Notes under the pieces: model-generated | Seen by the model: the letters and a program-made list of their open reading frames with translations, nothing else | Told to the model about the DNA's origin: nothing | Databases searched by the model: none | Source: Shinella pollutisoli | Lineage (GTDB): Bacteria; Pseudomonadota; Alphaproteobacteria; Rhizobiales; Rhizobiaceae | Reading direction: 5' to 3' | Length of the DNA: 64,000 nucleotides | Assembly (NCBI RefSeq): GCF_024609765.1 | Contig: NZ_JANFDG010000019.1 | Location: forward strand, 1 to 64,000 | In this document: positions 10,201-17,834 of the stretch, one piece after another | Position numbering within the stretch: the stretch's first letter is position 1 | Layout of the letters: every line of letters starts with the position of its first letter | Translations under genes and position numbers: made by a program

Positions 10201-10881
10201 CGCGCCTCCTATCGCCGCGACACGCAGTTCCCGGTCACGCAGACGCTGTCGCCGGTCTCGACGGTCGGCCTCGTTCCCCTGCAGGTGCCGCTGTTCTACG
10301 AGGGCCAGGCGAAGACCGCGGCGCTGCGCTGGGACGCGGAGTGGAACGAGCGCCTCTTCACCTCCGTCGAATACCAGAACGTGCGGTTCGCGGGCGCGGC
10401 GATCGACATTCCCGACCTCTACGGCCTGTACAGCACCGATTCCGGCAAGATCGACCGGGTGAGCGTGGCGGCGAACTACTGGGTCGGCAACGGCCTCGGC
10501 CTGTTCGGCTCCTTCGCCTGGCACGAGAGCACGGACACCACGCCGGGCACGAGCGGCGATTCCGTCCCGCTCGTGCCCGACTATATCGGGCAGCTCGGCT
10601 TCACCTATGTCCACCCGGCGCGCATCACGTTCAGCGTCGCGCAGACCTTCGTCGGCCCGCGCACGGGCGCGCAGCTCGTGGACGAAGTCGACGGCACGCC
10701 CTTCGTCCTCGCGCTCGACCGCTACTCCACGACGGACCTGGCGGTCGGCTGGAAATCGGAAAGCGGCCATCTCGAGATCGCCCTCCAGGTGCTCAATGCC
10801 TTTGACAACGACATCGAGATGGCGCCGGATGTTCCCGCCCCCGGCCGCACCTTCCTCGCGACGATGAAGGCGCGGTTCTGA
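7288..10881 (+). CDS. FecR-domain, TPR and outer-membrane beta-barrel fusion protein
   Basis: A 1,197-residue exported protein. Residues 1-22 are a signal peptide ending AFA. Residues about 35-190 match the FecR fold (LLAGDTLRTNAQGNLAIRF, LDLQGGTIWGRA and TPAAAAAIRGTDW are typical). From about 230 to 640 there are TPR-like helical repeats rich in Ala, with motifs such as LNPENAAVRANYARFL and VNPTDGDALIGLAIANY. The last 490 or so residues alternate polar and aromatic residues as in beta-barrels and end in Phe (MKARF), the usual outer-membrane sorting signal. No TonB plug domain is visible. I infer a surface or outer-membrane protein with a periplasmic scaffold. The substrate is unknown. An ion-channel gene follows after 47 bases. 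I do not recognise a characterised relative. Confidence 0.75.
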   Translation: MKRLRRGIAVLAITGSAFPAFAEVVSRVSAPEGSVVARKTGEEVRFVEIPDWRGVEVNQDLLAGDTLRTNAQGNLAIRFVDNTLVRMGRETVLRVRRIDAASSSELDLQGGTIWGRAERGGSGLTIDTPAAAAAIRGTDWSLRADGNRTTLTVLEGTVELSNAQGSVIVNQGEGAVATLDQAPRKYILVDIEEREQILLYREIRSSFSSLPVDEGGGRAARSRILDKPEASRSDEDWLSLAETALAHDGRAAAEAALARLDRPLPAALEARATLVEAMIAGQAMRYDEAILLFRKALPGLSGERRTTAHYGEWIAASLKDPDAALAPPSLNGTPATAGEAIAQATVVAHIRSQAEAIALLKKAERRFPDDASLPAMRASLAFELDRRDEVQAALDRARAIDPDDPSYLLMSARFRATVSSDLDGALADLMHAAEVSPGDDAVWNEIGIVQSDRNAPIEADAAHRRAAALNPENAAVRANYARFLMDNDQMAAARREIEAAEALDPTSYAVLAAKGRYLLRMGRTAEGETVLQEAAAVNPTDGDALIGLAIANYQSGAAEEAAQALDNADRFDRDNPSIALMRAGIALDQYRADDAIINAREALRRRQARGGYYAGYDANRQASAVLGATLENIGLDEWSQYHKDRAFDPFMASSYDDEQTGGQVNPFVGVPPVGLDRYPAGSLYLPTNLQSLMLDPLAVATQERRNSLEQRSFFEASLTGGLANEGGGFGWDGDVNVKGTSYAAVPLSYNLQAQIARPEGTRENDTSDFEGGVFELGLRPTLADNVYLFGSLSRSVTGYPGQVLFPKLFDTAESRSDTLGAGWSHTIADRNVVQAFAMLERIRTTADFDGVDEEGPYHLKQDDETDRGSFGLSHLVGLGPLTLRYGAETVRYDSTIDRTFTDLDTFLDYSERSTSDGRAFRLYADGILDVTNDLKLQAGAYYSRFDSSGGAFDTVDPRIGVAWAPVENHWLRASYRRDTQFPVTQTLSPVSTVGLVPLQVPLFYEGQAKTAALRWDAEWNERLFTSVEYQNVRFAGAAIDIPDLYGLYSTDSGKIDRVSVAANYWVGNGLGLFGSFAWHESTDTTPGTSGDSVPLVPDYIGQLGFTYVHPARITFSVAQTFVGPRTGAQLVDEVDGTPFVLALDRYSTTDLAVGWKSESGHLEIALQVLNAFDNDIEMAPDVPAPGRTFLATMKARF

Positions 10882-10928
10882 GCGGGCGCACGCTTGACCG
10901 CCCCCGCACCGACCCTAGTCTTGCCTCC

Positions 10929-11732
10929 ATGACCGACCAGCCGCAAAGCGTGACGCCGCCGCAGCCCTTCCTGGAACGGGCGCGCCGGCAGCTGCGCGGC
11001 CTCTACTTCGGGCGCGACCGCGAGGCGATCCGCTTCCAGTTCGCCATGCTCTGCGTCGACGTGGCGATCCTCGGCTTCTTCGTCGCCGGCCCCTATCTGC
11101 GCAAGGGCCCGGCCTATATCGTCATCGACTATGTCGTCGCGGCGGTAATCGCCTTCGAGCTCGCCGCCCGGATGCTGGTCGCGCCGACGCTGCGCTACTG
11201 GCTGATGCGGCCGATGACCTGGGTGGACATCGTCATCCTCGGGACGCTGCTCTTCCCCGGCCAGCTGCACAACTTCGCCTTCCTGCGCGTGCTGAGGATC
11301 TGGGCGATCAGCCAGAGCAAGCTGGTGACGCTGCTGCTCGTGCGCACCGGCTACGGCCGCATCGAGGACGTCTTCCAGGCCTGCGTGAACTTCCTCGTCT
11401 TCCTCTTCGTCGTCACGGGCTTCGTCTACAGCAACTTCTTCTACGGCGACGAAGGCGTGGCGGGCTTCGTCGACGCGCTCTACTTCACCGTCGCGACCGT
11501 GACGACGACCGGCTTCGGCGACATCGTCCTGCCCGGCACGCTCGGCAAGCTCACCGCCATCGTCACGATGATCGTCGGCATCTCGCTCTTCGTCCGCCTG
11601 GCGCAGGCGATCGTGCGGCCCTACAAGGTGAACTTCCCCTGCCCGCAATGCGGCCTCGCCCGGCACGAGGCCGACGCGGTCCACTGCAAGGCCTGCGGCC
11701 ATATCCTCAACATCCCCGACGAAGGCGCCTGA
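10929..11732 (+). CDS. Voltage-gated-type potassium channel with C-terminal zinc ribbon
   Basis: A 267-residue inner-membrane protein. Several hydrophobic segments lie at about residues 38-58, 62-88, 94-112 and 148-172, then a pore loop with the selectivity-filter-like sequence TVTTTGFGD (near 190) and a last helix near 210-228. This is the six-helix cation-channel pattern. The segment FLRVLRIWAISQ resembles a voltage-sensor S4, though with few positive charges. The C-terminal tail has paired cysteines CPQC and CKAC, a small zinc ribbon that is unusual on a channel. It follows the FecR-TPR-barrel gene closely and may share its transcript. The Shine-Dalgarno site is weak. Confidence 0.8.
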   Translation: MTDQPQSVTPPQPFLERARRQLRGLYFGRDREAIRFQFAMLCVDVAILGFFVAGPYLRKGPAYIVIDYVVAAVIAFELAARMLVAPTLRYWLMRPMTWVDIVILGTLLFPGQLHNFAFLRVLRIWAISQSKLVTLLLVRTGYGRIEDVFQACVNFLVFLFVVTGFVYSNFFYGDEGVAGFVDALYFTVATVTTTGFGDIVLPGTLGKLTAIVTMIVGISLFVRLAQAIVRPYKVNFPCPQCGLARHEADAVHCKACGHILNIPDEGA

Positions 11733-12001
11733 CGGCGCGGGAGTTCCGGCCGGACGTGTGGCAGGCGGCAGGCCGGCCCCGCGGAGCCCGCCGCGCATGA
11801 CTGCGGCCACCACCAGACGTGCTTCTTCGAGAAGGTCAAGAAACACGGCGCCCATGGCCACCCGTCATCCAGCGGGCCAAGATCTGCAGACAGGGGGCCG
11901 GCCGGACCGGCAGGTGGCTTGGAAAAGCCTTCGCGACGGGATAGGAGGGTATGAGCGCCCTCGGCCCGAGGGCTCTCGCACGCCACGACCCGGAAGCCAC
12001 C

Positions 12002-13216
12002 ATGTCCCTTGCTGGAAAACGCATCCTTCTCGTCATCTCGGGCGGCATCGCGGCCTACAAGAGCCTCGACCTCATCCGCCGGCTGCGCGAGCGGGGTGCT
12101 GCCGTGCGCCCGGTCATGACGGCGGGGGCGCGGGAATTCGTGACGCCGCTCGCCGTCGGCGCGCTCGCGGCCGGCCATGTCTATACCGACCTCTTCTCCC
12201 GCGAGGACGAGCAGGACGTCGGCCACATCCGGCTCGCGCGCGACTGCGACCTGATCGTCGTGGCGCCGGCGACGGCCGACCTGATGGCGAAGATGGCGAA
12301 CGGCCTTGCCGACGACCTCGCCTCCACCGTGCTGCTGGCGACGGACCGGCCCGTGCTCGCCGCTCCCGCCATGAACCCGAAGATGTGGGCGCATCCGGCG
12401 ACGCGCCGCAACGTCGCCGCGCTGCGGGCCGACGGCATCTCCTTCGTCGGGCCGAATGCGGGCGAGATGGCGGAGGGCGGCGAGGCCGGCCTCGGCCGGA
12501 TGGCGGAACCGCTGGAGATCGCGGCTGCGGCCGAGGCGCTCCTTGCCGGCGGCGACCGGCCGCTTGCCGGCCGAACCGCCGTCGTCACCTCCGGCCCGAC
12601 GCACGAGCCGATCGATCCCGTGCGCTACATCGCCAACCGCTCCTCCGGCCGGCAGGGCCATGCGATCGCGGCGGCGCTGGCGAAGCTCGGCGCGCAGGTG
12701 ACGCTCGTCTCCGGCCCGGTGACGCTTGCCGATCCGCCGGGCGTGACCGTGGTGAAGGTCGAGCGGGCGGAGGAGATGCTCGAAGCCGTGCTCGCCCGCC
12801 TGCCGGCGGACATCGCCGTCATGGTCGCCGCCGTCGCCGACTGGCGCGTGGCGGCGGCGAACGCGGAGAAGATCAAGAAGCGGCCGGGCGAGGCCCCGCC
12901 GCCGCTGCTGCTCGCCGAGAACCCGGACATCCTGAAGACCGTCGGCCATCACGCCGGCCGCCCCAAGGTCGTGGTGGGCTTCGCCGCGGAGACGCAGGAC
13001 GTGGAGGAGAACGGCCGCGCCAAGCTGGAGCGCAAGGGCGCCGACCTCATCGTCGCCAACGACGTCTCGCCGGAGACGGGCATCATGGGCGGGACGCGCA
13101 ACAGCGTGAAGCTGATCACCGCAGCCGGCGTCGAGGCCTGGCCGGATCTGTCGAAGGAAGAGGTCGCCGAGCGGCTGGCGGGCTGGATCGCCGGGCGTTT
13201 CAGCCGGCAGCCCTGA
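12002..13216 (+). CDS. coaBC: Bifunctional phosphopantothenoylcysteine decarboxylase/phosphopantothenate-cysteine ligase
   Basis: CoaBC carries out two consecutive steps of coenzyme A synthesis: joining cysteine to 4'-phosphopantothenate and then decarboxylating the product. The N-terminal half is the flavoprotein decarboxylase (VISGGIAAYKSLDLIRRL; the active-site region APAMNPKMW near residue 125). The C-terminal half is the ligase (TSGPTHEPIDPVRYIANRSSG near 200; KKRPGEAPPPLLLAENPDIL near 295). Starting at 12002 gives 404 residues, the usual length; an in-frame ATG at 11951 directly after AGGAGG would add 17 residues. The 3' end overlaps the convergent amidotransferase gene by 17 bases. Confidence 0.95.
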   Translation: MSLAGKRILLVISGGIAAYKSLDLIRRLRERGAAVRPVMTAGAREFVTPLAVGALAAGHVYTDLFSREDEQDVGHIRLARDCDLIVVAPATADLMAKMANGLADDLASTVLLATDRPVLAAPAMNPKMWAHPATRRNVAALRADGISFVGPNAGEMAEGGEAGLGRMAEPLEIAAAAEALLAGGDRPLAGRTAVVTSGPTHEPIDPVRYIANRSSGRQGHAIAAALAKLGAQVTLVSGPVTLADPPGVTVVKVERAEEMLEAVLARLPADIAVMVAAVADWRVAAANAEKIKKRPGEAPPPLLLAENPDILKTVGHHAGRPKVVVGFAAETQDVEENGRAKLERKGADLIVANDVSPETGIMGGTRNSVKLITAAGVEAWPDLSKEEVAERLAGWIAGRFSRQP

Positions 13217-14021
13217 CCTTTTCGTTCATGCCGCCCGCGGGCCTGCCGGCGGGCGAGAAGATGCGCATGTCGACGCCGTTCTCGCCGAGCACGACGGCGC
13301 TTCCCTCCGGCACCTCCACCCAGGCCTCGATATCGTCGTTGAGCGGCTCGGAGACGAGGCAGTAGCCGCCCGTCTCGCCCATCGGCGCGGCGTAGAGCGT
13401 GGGCGCCGCGCTGTCCGTCGCGTAGCGCACCGCATAGAGATCGTGGCCGTCGGAGAAGGCGGCGGTGAAGCGGACGAGCACGCGCCGCTCGAGATGGGCG
13501 GCGAGCCGCTCGACGAAGGCGATCGCCTCGGCCATCGCGCCGAGCGGATCGCGCGCAAGCCCGAACTGCAGGGCGAGCAGGAACAGCAGCTCCGAGTCGG
13601 TCGAGCCGGTGCGGGCGCCGTAGAGGTCGTTGTCGAGCATGGTCTCCAGCGGCCGGCGCAGGTGCTCGAAATCGGCGATCTGGCCGTTGTGCATGAAGGT
13701 CCACACGCCGTTGACGAACGGATGGCAATTGTCGCGCCGCGTGCCGCCGCCGGTCGCCGCCCGCACATGGGCGAGGAAGAGCGGCGAGCGGATCTGGCGG
13801 GCGATGCTCTTGAGGTTGCAGTCCGACCAGGCGGGCAGGATGTCGCGATAGAGACCGGGCTCGGGCCGCTCGCCGTACCAGGCGATGCCGAAGCCGTCGC
13901 CGTTGGTCGCCGTCTTGGCGCGGGTCGCGCAATGGGACTGCTCGATCAGCGAATGGGCGGGCGAGGACACCAGTTCCTCGAGGTAAAGCGGCTCTCCGCG
14001 ATAGGCTGCCCAGCGGCACAT
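13200..14021 (-). CDS. Class II glutamine amidotransferase
   Basis: A stand-alone Ntn-hydrolase glutaminase domain of 273 residues. The start MCRWAAYRGEP exposes Cys as the N-terminal nucleophile after Met removal, which fixes the start although the frame stays open further upstream. Other family features are NGDGFGIAWYG (near residue 40), LAHVRAATGG (near 85), HPFVNGVWTFMHNG (near 103) and TGSTDSELLF. There is no synthase or acceptor domain, so the acceptor of the ammonia is unknown. It resembles YafJ/EgtC-like amidotransferases. The gene converges on coaBC with a 17-base overlap and is divergent from the GFA gene. Confidence 0.88.
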   Translation of the reverse strand: MCRWAAYRGEPLYLEELVSSPAHSLIEQSHCATRAKTATNGDGFGIAWYGERPEPGLYRDILPAWSDCNLKSIARQIRSPLFLAHVRAATGGGTRRDNCHPFVNGVWTFMHNGQIADFEHLRRPLETMLDNDLYGARTGSTDSELLFLLALQFGLARDPLGAMAEAIAFVERLAAHLERRVLVRFTAAFSDGHDLYAVRYATDSAAPTLYAAPMGETGGYCLVSEPLNDDIEAWVEVPEGSAVVLGENGVDMRIFSPAGRPAGGMNEKVRAAG

Positions 14022-14130
14022 GGTTGTTCTCGCTCTCGACGTTGGACCCGATGCATTCACCCTTGGCCCCGCGATTTTCGGCGCAAATGGGTAAAAATGC
14101 GTTAACGAAAGTAAACGGCGCCTGCCGTTG

Positions 14131-14180
14131 CGTGCCATTCTGGCACGGTGCCGCCGGCCGCGCCGTTCCCGCGGGAACGG
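14131..14180. promoter_or_regulatory. Two adjacent palindromes in a divergent promoter region
   Basis: CGTGCCA-TTC-TGGCACG (14131-14147) is a perfect 7-bp inverted repeat, and an 18-bp perfect palindrome with half-site CCGTTCCCG lies at 14163-14180. They lie between the divergent amidotransferase and GFA genes, the second only 20 bases before the likely GFA -35. They look like operators. The regulator is unknown. Confidence 0.45.
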
Positions 14181-14199
14181 AGCCTTCATCGGCCGGCGC

Positions 14200-14227
14200 A
14201 TTGACCGCCGGCGCGCGGGACCTATCC
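14200..14227 (+). promoter_or_regulatory. Promoter of the GFA-family gene
   Basis: ATTGAC (14200-14205) and CTATCC (14222-14227) are separated by 16 bases, close to the rhizobial CTTGAC/CTATAT pattern. The start codon follows 28 bases after the -10. Confidence 0.5.
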
Positions 14228-14255
14228 TTCCGTCGCAGGAACGGCGGGAGGAACC

Positions 14256-14660
14256 ATGCGCATCGACGGACAGTGCCACTGCGGCTTCGTCACCTACGAG
14301 GCCGAGATCGATCCCGAGGACGTCGCGATCTGCCATTGCACGGATTGCCAGCGGCTGACGGGCTCGCCCTACCGGGTGACGGCTACCGTGCCGCGCACAG
14401 CGGTGCGGCTCACCGGCAACGCGCCGAAGCTCTACGAGAAGATCGCCGACAACGGCCGCACCCGGCGGCAGTATTTCTGCCCGCAATGCGGCTCGCCGCT
14501 CTTCACCACCGGCACCGGCGCGGAGGCCGAGACCTGGGGCATCCGCTGGGGCAGCATCAACCAGCGCGCAGGCCTGAGGCCGAAGAGCCAGATCTGGTGC
14601 GCCTCGGCCGTGGACTGGTTCGGCGAGCTTGCCGCGCTGCCCGGCCGGGCGGGCGACTGA
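14256..14660 (+). CDS. GFA-family (CENP-V/GFA domain) zinc protein
   Basis: A 134-residue protein of the glutathione-dependent formaldehyde-activating family fold. The zinc ligands are visible: GQCHCG at residues 5-10, CHCTDC near 26-31 and CPQCGSPL near 77-84. Most members of this family are uncharacterised, and a role in formaldehyde chemistry should not be assumed. GGGAGGA precedes the ATG. The gene ends at 14660, one base before the end of the convergent prfC gene, so there is no space for a separate terminator. Confidence 0.88.
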   Translation: MRIDGQCHCGFVTYEAEIDPEDVAICHCTDCQRLTGSPYRVTATVPRTAVRLTGNAPKLYEKIADNGRTRRQYFCPQCGSPLFTTGTGAEAETWGIRWGSINQRAGLRPKSQIWCASAVDWFGELAALPGRAGD

Positions 14661-16241
14661 TCACGCCTTGGCGACGTGGTATTCCTTGACGGCGACCATC
14701 TTGATCGCCGGATAGCGCTCCGCCTCGTAGCGCAGCGAGAAGGCGTCCTGCGCGAGGAAGACCGGGTCGCCGTCGAGGTCGCGGGCGATGTCGCCGCGCC
14801 GCGCCGTCACGAACTTTTCGAGCTCGGCGGGATTGTCGGCGGAAATCCAGCGGCAGACAGAGAAGCGCGACATCTCGAAGGAGACCGGCAGGCCGTATTC
14901 CGCCGAAAGCCGCTCCTTCAGGACGTCAAGCTGCAGCGCGCCGACGACGCCGACGATGGCCGGCGAGCCGTCCTCCGGCGAGAAGAGCTGCACGACGCCC
15001 TCCTCCGCCATCTGCTGCAGCGCCTCCTTCAGCTTCTTCGCCTTCATCGCGTCTTCCAGCCGCACGCGGCGCAGGATCTCCGGCGCGAAGTTCGGCACAC
15101 CCTCGAAGACCAGCGCCTCGCCCTCCGTCAGCGTGTCGCCGATACGGAGCGTGCCGTGGTTCGGGATGCCGACCACGTCGCCGGCATAAGCGGTGTCGGC
15201 GAGCTGGCGCTGCGAGGCGAAGAAGAATTGCGGGGCCGTCAGCCCGATCTGCTTGCCGGTGCGGGCGAGCCGCACCTTCATGCCGCGCTCCAGCATGCCG
15301 GAGCAGACGCGGGCGAAGGCGATGCGGTCGCGGTGGTTGGGGTCCATGTTGGCCTGGATCTTGAAGACGAAGGCCGTCATCCTGTCCTCGGCCGCGTGGA
15401 CCGTGCGCACGTCCGCCACCTGGTCGCGCGGCGGCGGCGCGAAGGCGCCGAGCGCGTCGATGAGGTCGCGCACGCCGAAATTCCTGAGCGCCGAGCCGAA
15501 GAAGACCGGCGTCAGATGACCTTCGAGGAAGGCGTCGCGGTCAAAGGGCCGGCAGGCCTCGCGGGCGAGCTCCAGCTCGTCGCGGAAGGCGGCGCGCTCG
15601 TTTTCCGGCAGGCGGGCGGCGACCTCGCCGAGATCGTCCACCTTCAACGGCTCGACCTGCGTCTCGGAGCCGCGGAACGTGCCCTCCGCGAGGTTGAAGG
15701 AGCCGCAGAAGGTCTTCGACCGGCCGACCGGCCAGGTGACGGGCGCTGTGTCGAGCGCCAGCTTCTCCTCCACCTCGTCCAGGATCTCGAACGGGTCGCG
15801 GCTCTCGCGGTCCATCTTGTTGACGAAGGTGAGGATCGGGATGTCGCGCAGCCGGCAGACCTCGAACAGCTTCAGCGTCCGCGGCTCGATGCCCTTGGCG
15901 GCGTCGATGACCATCACGGCGGCGTCCACCGCCGTCAGCGTGCGGTAGGTGTCGTCGGCGAAGTCCTCGTGGCCGGGCGTGTCGAGGATGTTGAAGACGT
16001 TGCCGCCATATTCGAAGGTCATGACCGAGGTGACGACCGAGATGCCGCGCTCGCGCTCGATCTTCATCCAGTCCGAGCGGGTCTGGATGCGGTCCTTCTT
16101 GGCCTTCACCTCGCCGGCAAGCTGGATCGCGCCGCCGAAAAGCAGCAGCTTTTCGGTGAGCGTGGTCTTGCCGGCGTCGGGATGCGCGATGATCGCGAAG
16201 GTGCGGCGGCGGGAGACCGCCTCGGCGAGTGTTTCGGCCAT
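14661..16241 (-). CDS. prfC: Peptide chain release factor 3
   Basis: RF3 is the translational GTPase that removes RF1/RF2 from the ribosome after termination. The GTPase motifs are present: G1 AHPDAGKTT (near residue 18), switch/G2 region [10 protein letters not shown]3 DTPGHEDF (near 85) and G4 NKMD (near 140). Starting at 16241 (AGGAAA 9 bases upstream) gives 526 residues, close to the E. coli length. The frame runs open further upstream but without family similarity. Its 5' end is divergent from dut across about 94 bases. Confidence 0.95.
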   Translation of the reverse strand: MAETLAEAVSRRRTFAIIAHPDAGKTTLTEKLLLFGGAIQLAGEVKAKKDRIQTRSDWMKIERERGISVVTSVMTFEYGGNVFNILDTPGHEDFADDTYRTLTAVDAAVMVIDAAKGIEPRTLKLFEVCRLRDIPILTFVNKMDRESRDPFEILDEVEEKLALDTAPVTWPVGRSKTFCGSFNLAEGTFRGSETQVEPLKVDDLGEVAARLPENERAAFRDELELAREACRPFDRDAFLEGHLTPVFFGSALRNFGVRDLIDALGAFAPPPRDQVADVRTVHAAEDRMTAFVFKIQANMDPNHRDRIAFARVCSGMLERGMKVRLARTGKQIGLTAPQFFFASQRQLADTAYAGDVVGIPNHGTLRIGDTLTEGEALVFEGVPNFAPEILRRVRLEDAMKAKKLKEALQQMAEEGVVQLFSPEDGSPAIVGVVGALQLDVLKERLSAEYGLPVSFEMSRFSVCRWISADNPAELEKFVTARRGDIARDLDGDPVFLAQDAFSLRYEAERYPAIKMVAVKEYHVAKA

Positions 16242-16335
16242 TCTGTCGAGTTTCCTGTGCGTTGCGGCGGTCTTTACAGGCTCGCCCGGCAAAGTGCAAT
16301 TGACGCGGGCGGGGCGCTTGCCGCTTATGGGCCGC

Positions 16336-16794
16336 ATGACCGCACCCCGCCTCGACCTCATCCGCCTGCCGCACGGCGACGGCATCGACCTGCCCGCCTA
16401 CGAGACCGCGGGTGCGGCCGGGATGGACCTGCGCGCCGCCGTCCCCGCCGATCAGCCGCTGACGCTCGGCCCCGGCCAGCGCGCGCTGGTGCCGACCGGC
16501 TTCGTCTTCGAGATCCCGCACGGTTACGAGGGGCAGGTCAGGCCGCGCTCGGGGCTCGCCTTCAAGCACGGCGTCACCTGCCTCAACGCGCCCGGCACGA
16601 TCGACAGCGACTATCGCGGCGAGGTGAAGGTGCTGCTCGTCAATCTCGGCGAGGAGGCCTTCGTCATCGAGCGCGGCATGCGCATCGCCCAGCTCCTCAT
16701 CGCCCCCGTCGTGCAGGCGGCGGTGCGCGAGGCGGCCGCGGCGAGCGAGACCGTGCGCGGCGCCGGCGGCTTCGGCTCGACCGGCGTGCACTGA
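16336..16794 (+). CDS. dut: Deoxyuridine 5'-triphosphate nucleotidohydrolase
   Basis: dUTPase hydrolyses dUTP to dUMP, keeping uracil out of DNA and feeding dTMP synthesis. All five motifs are visible: AGMDLRAA (near residue 27), RPRSGLA (near 72), [15 protein letters not shown] with the catalytic Asp (near 85), RIAQLLIAP (near 115) and the C-terminal GGFGSTG arm. 152 residues from the ATG at 16336; an ATG at 16327 would add three. The Shine-Dalgarno sequence is weak for both. The acetyltransferase gene begins 5 bases after the stop. Confidence 0.95.
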   Translation: MTAPRLDLIRLPHGDGIDLPAYETAGAAGMDLRAAVPADQPLTLGPGQRALVPTGFVFEIPHGYEGQVRPRSGLAFKHGVTCLNAPGTIDSDYRGEVKVLLVNLGEEAFVIERGMRIAQLLIAPVVQAAVREAAAASETVRGAGGFGSTGVH

Positions 16795-16799
16795 GCGGG

Positions 16800-17675
16800 A
16801 TGGAGCCGCTCTTCCGTTCCGGTTTCCTCCCGGACCGGGCGGCCCGGCTGGCGCTCGCCGACCTCCTGCACGAGACGTTCGGCATCGATATCCGCCTCCT
16901 CGACCGGCTCGGCGGGCCGGACCCGACGGCCGTTCCCCTCGCCTATTTCGACGCGGCCGGGCGCTGCATCGCCAATCTCACCGCCTTCTCCCTGCCGCTC
17001 GTCGTCAACGGTGCGTCCCTGCACGCCGCGGGCCTGCAATCGGGCACGGTGCATCCGGCCTGGCGCGGCCGCGGCCTCTACCGCGCGCTGATGACGGCCG
17101 CGCTCGACCATTGCGCGAGGCAGGGCTTCGAGGCCGTGGCGTTGCTGACGGACACACCGGCGCTCTACGAACGCCACGGCTTCCGCACCGTGCCGCAGAA
17201 CCGTTTCGTCGGCCCCGCGCCGCCCGGAGCGAGCGGCACCGGGAAAGCACGCCGCCTCGATCTCGACGATACAAGCGACGTCGGCCTGCTGCGCGCGTTG
17301 CTGGAGGCGCGCCAGCCCGTCTCCCGCCGCTTCGCGCCCGTGCGGCAGACGGAGATGTTCCTGCTCAACGCGATCTGGGAAGACGGCGTGCGGCTTGGCC
17401 TGATGGAGCGGGAGAATGCCGCCGTCGCCTGGCGCGAAGGGCCGGATGGTGCGTTCGAGCTGCTCGACGTCGCGGGGCCGGCGATCCCGCCGCTTGCCGC
17501 CGTCCTCGCCGCCCTCGGCCTTGCTCCGGAGCGCGTCGCGGTGCGCTTTCCGCCGGACCGGCTCGGCTGGGAAGGCGAGGCCGTGGCGGAGGCCGGCGAG
17601 GTCGTCCTGATGCTGCGCGGCGCGGACGGGCTGCCCGACGGCCCCTTCGCGCTGTCGCCGATGGCGGTGTTCTGA
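16800..17675 (+). CDS. GNAT-family N-acetyltransferase
   Basis: A 291-residue protein with the acetyl-CoA-binding pattern VHPAWRGRGLYRALM (motif A, near residue 85) and the following LLTDTPALYERHGF, which is typical of GNAT enzymes that act on small molecules or peptides. The C-terminal half (from about 150) has no motif I recognise and may be a substrate-recognition or degenerate second domain. The start lies 5 bases after the dut stop, so translation is probably coupled. The frame is open far upstream, antisense to prfC, but that part is not coding. The substrate is unknown. Confidence 0.8.
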   Translation: MEPLFRSGFLPDRAARLALADLLHETFGIDIRLLDRLGGPDPTAVPLAYFDAAGRCIANLTAFSLPLVVNGASLHAAGLQSGTVHPAWRGRGLYRALMTAALDHCARQGFEAVALLTDTPALYERHGFRTVPQNRFVGPAPPGASGTGKARRLDLDDTSDVGLLRALLEARQPVSRRFAPVRQTEMFLLNAIWEDGVRLGLMERENAAVAWREGPDGAFELLDVAGPAIPPLAAVLAALGLAPERVAVRFPPDRLGWEGEAVAEAGEVVLMLRGADGLPDGPFALSPMAVF

Positions 17676-17738
17676 TCCCCGTTGCTGCCGGACGCGGGCG
17701 ACGCTAGAGTATTTCCGCTTTTCTCCGAATCGCGAAAA

Positions 17739-17816
17739 CGCTCTATCCTTTTGTTTTCAAGCAATTCCGGACGCAAAACCGCTGCACACTTTTGCTGGAA
17801 TTGCTCTAGAAGAGCG
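17739..17816. repeat. Nested inverted-repeat intergenic element, rhizobial dispersed type
   Basis: Outer arms CGCTCT (17739-17744) and AGAGCG (17811-17816) enclose inner arms GCAATTCC (17761-17768) and GGAATTGC (17797-17804). From memory, very similar sequences recur between genes in many Rhizobiaceae genomes. Only one copy was found in this window, so its repetitive nature rests on recall and not on this sequence. It ends 18 bases before the LysE start codon. Confidence 0.6.
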
Positions 17817-17834
17817 TGAGCCAGGGAGCCTACC

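Noticed and set aside
14676-16799. A long plus-strand open frame antisense to prfC, continuous with the acetyltransferase gene
   Set aside because: Only the part from 16800 has protein-family features; the rest is the complement of prfC and dut in another frame.
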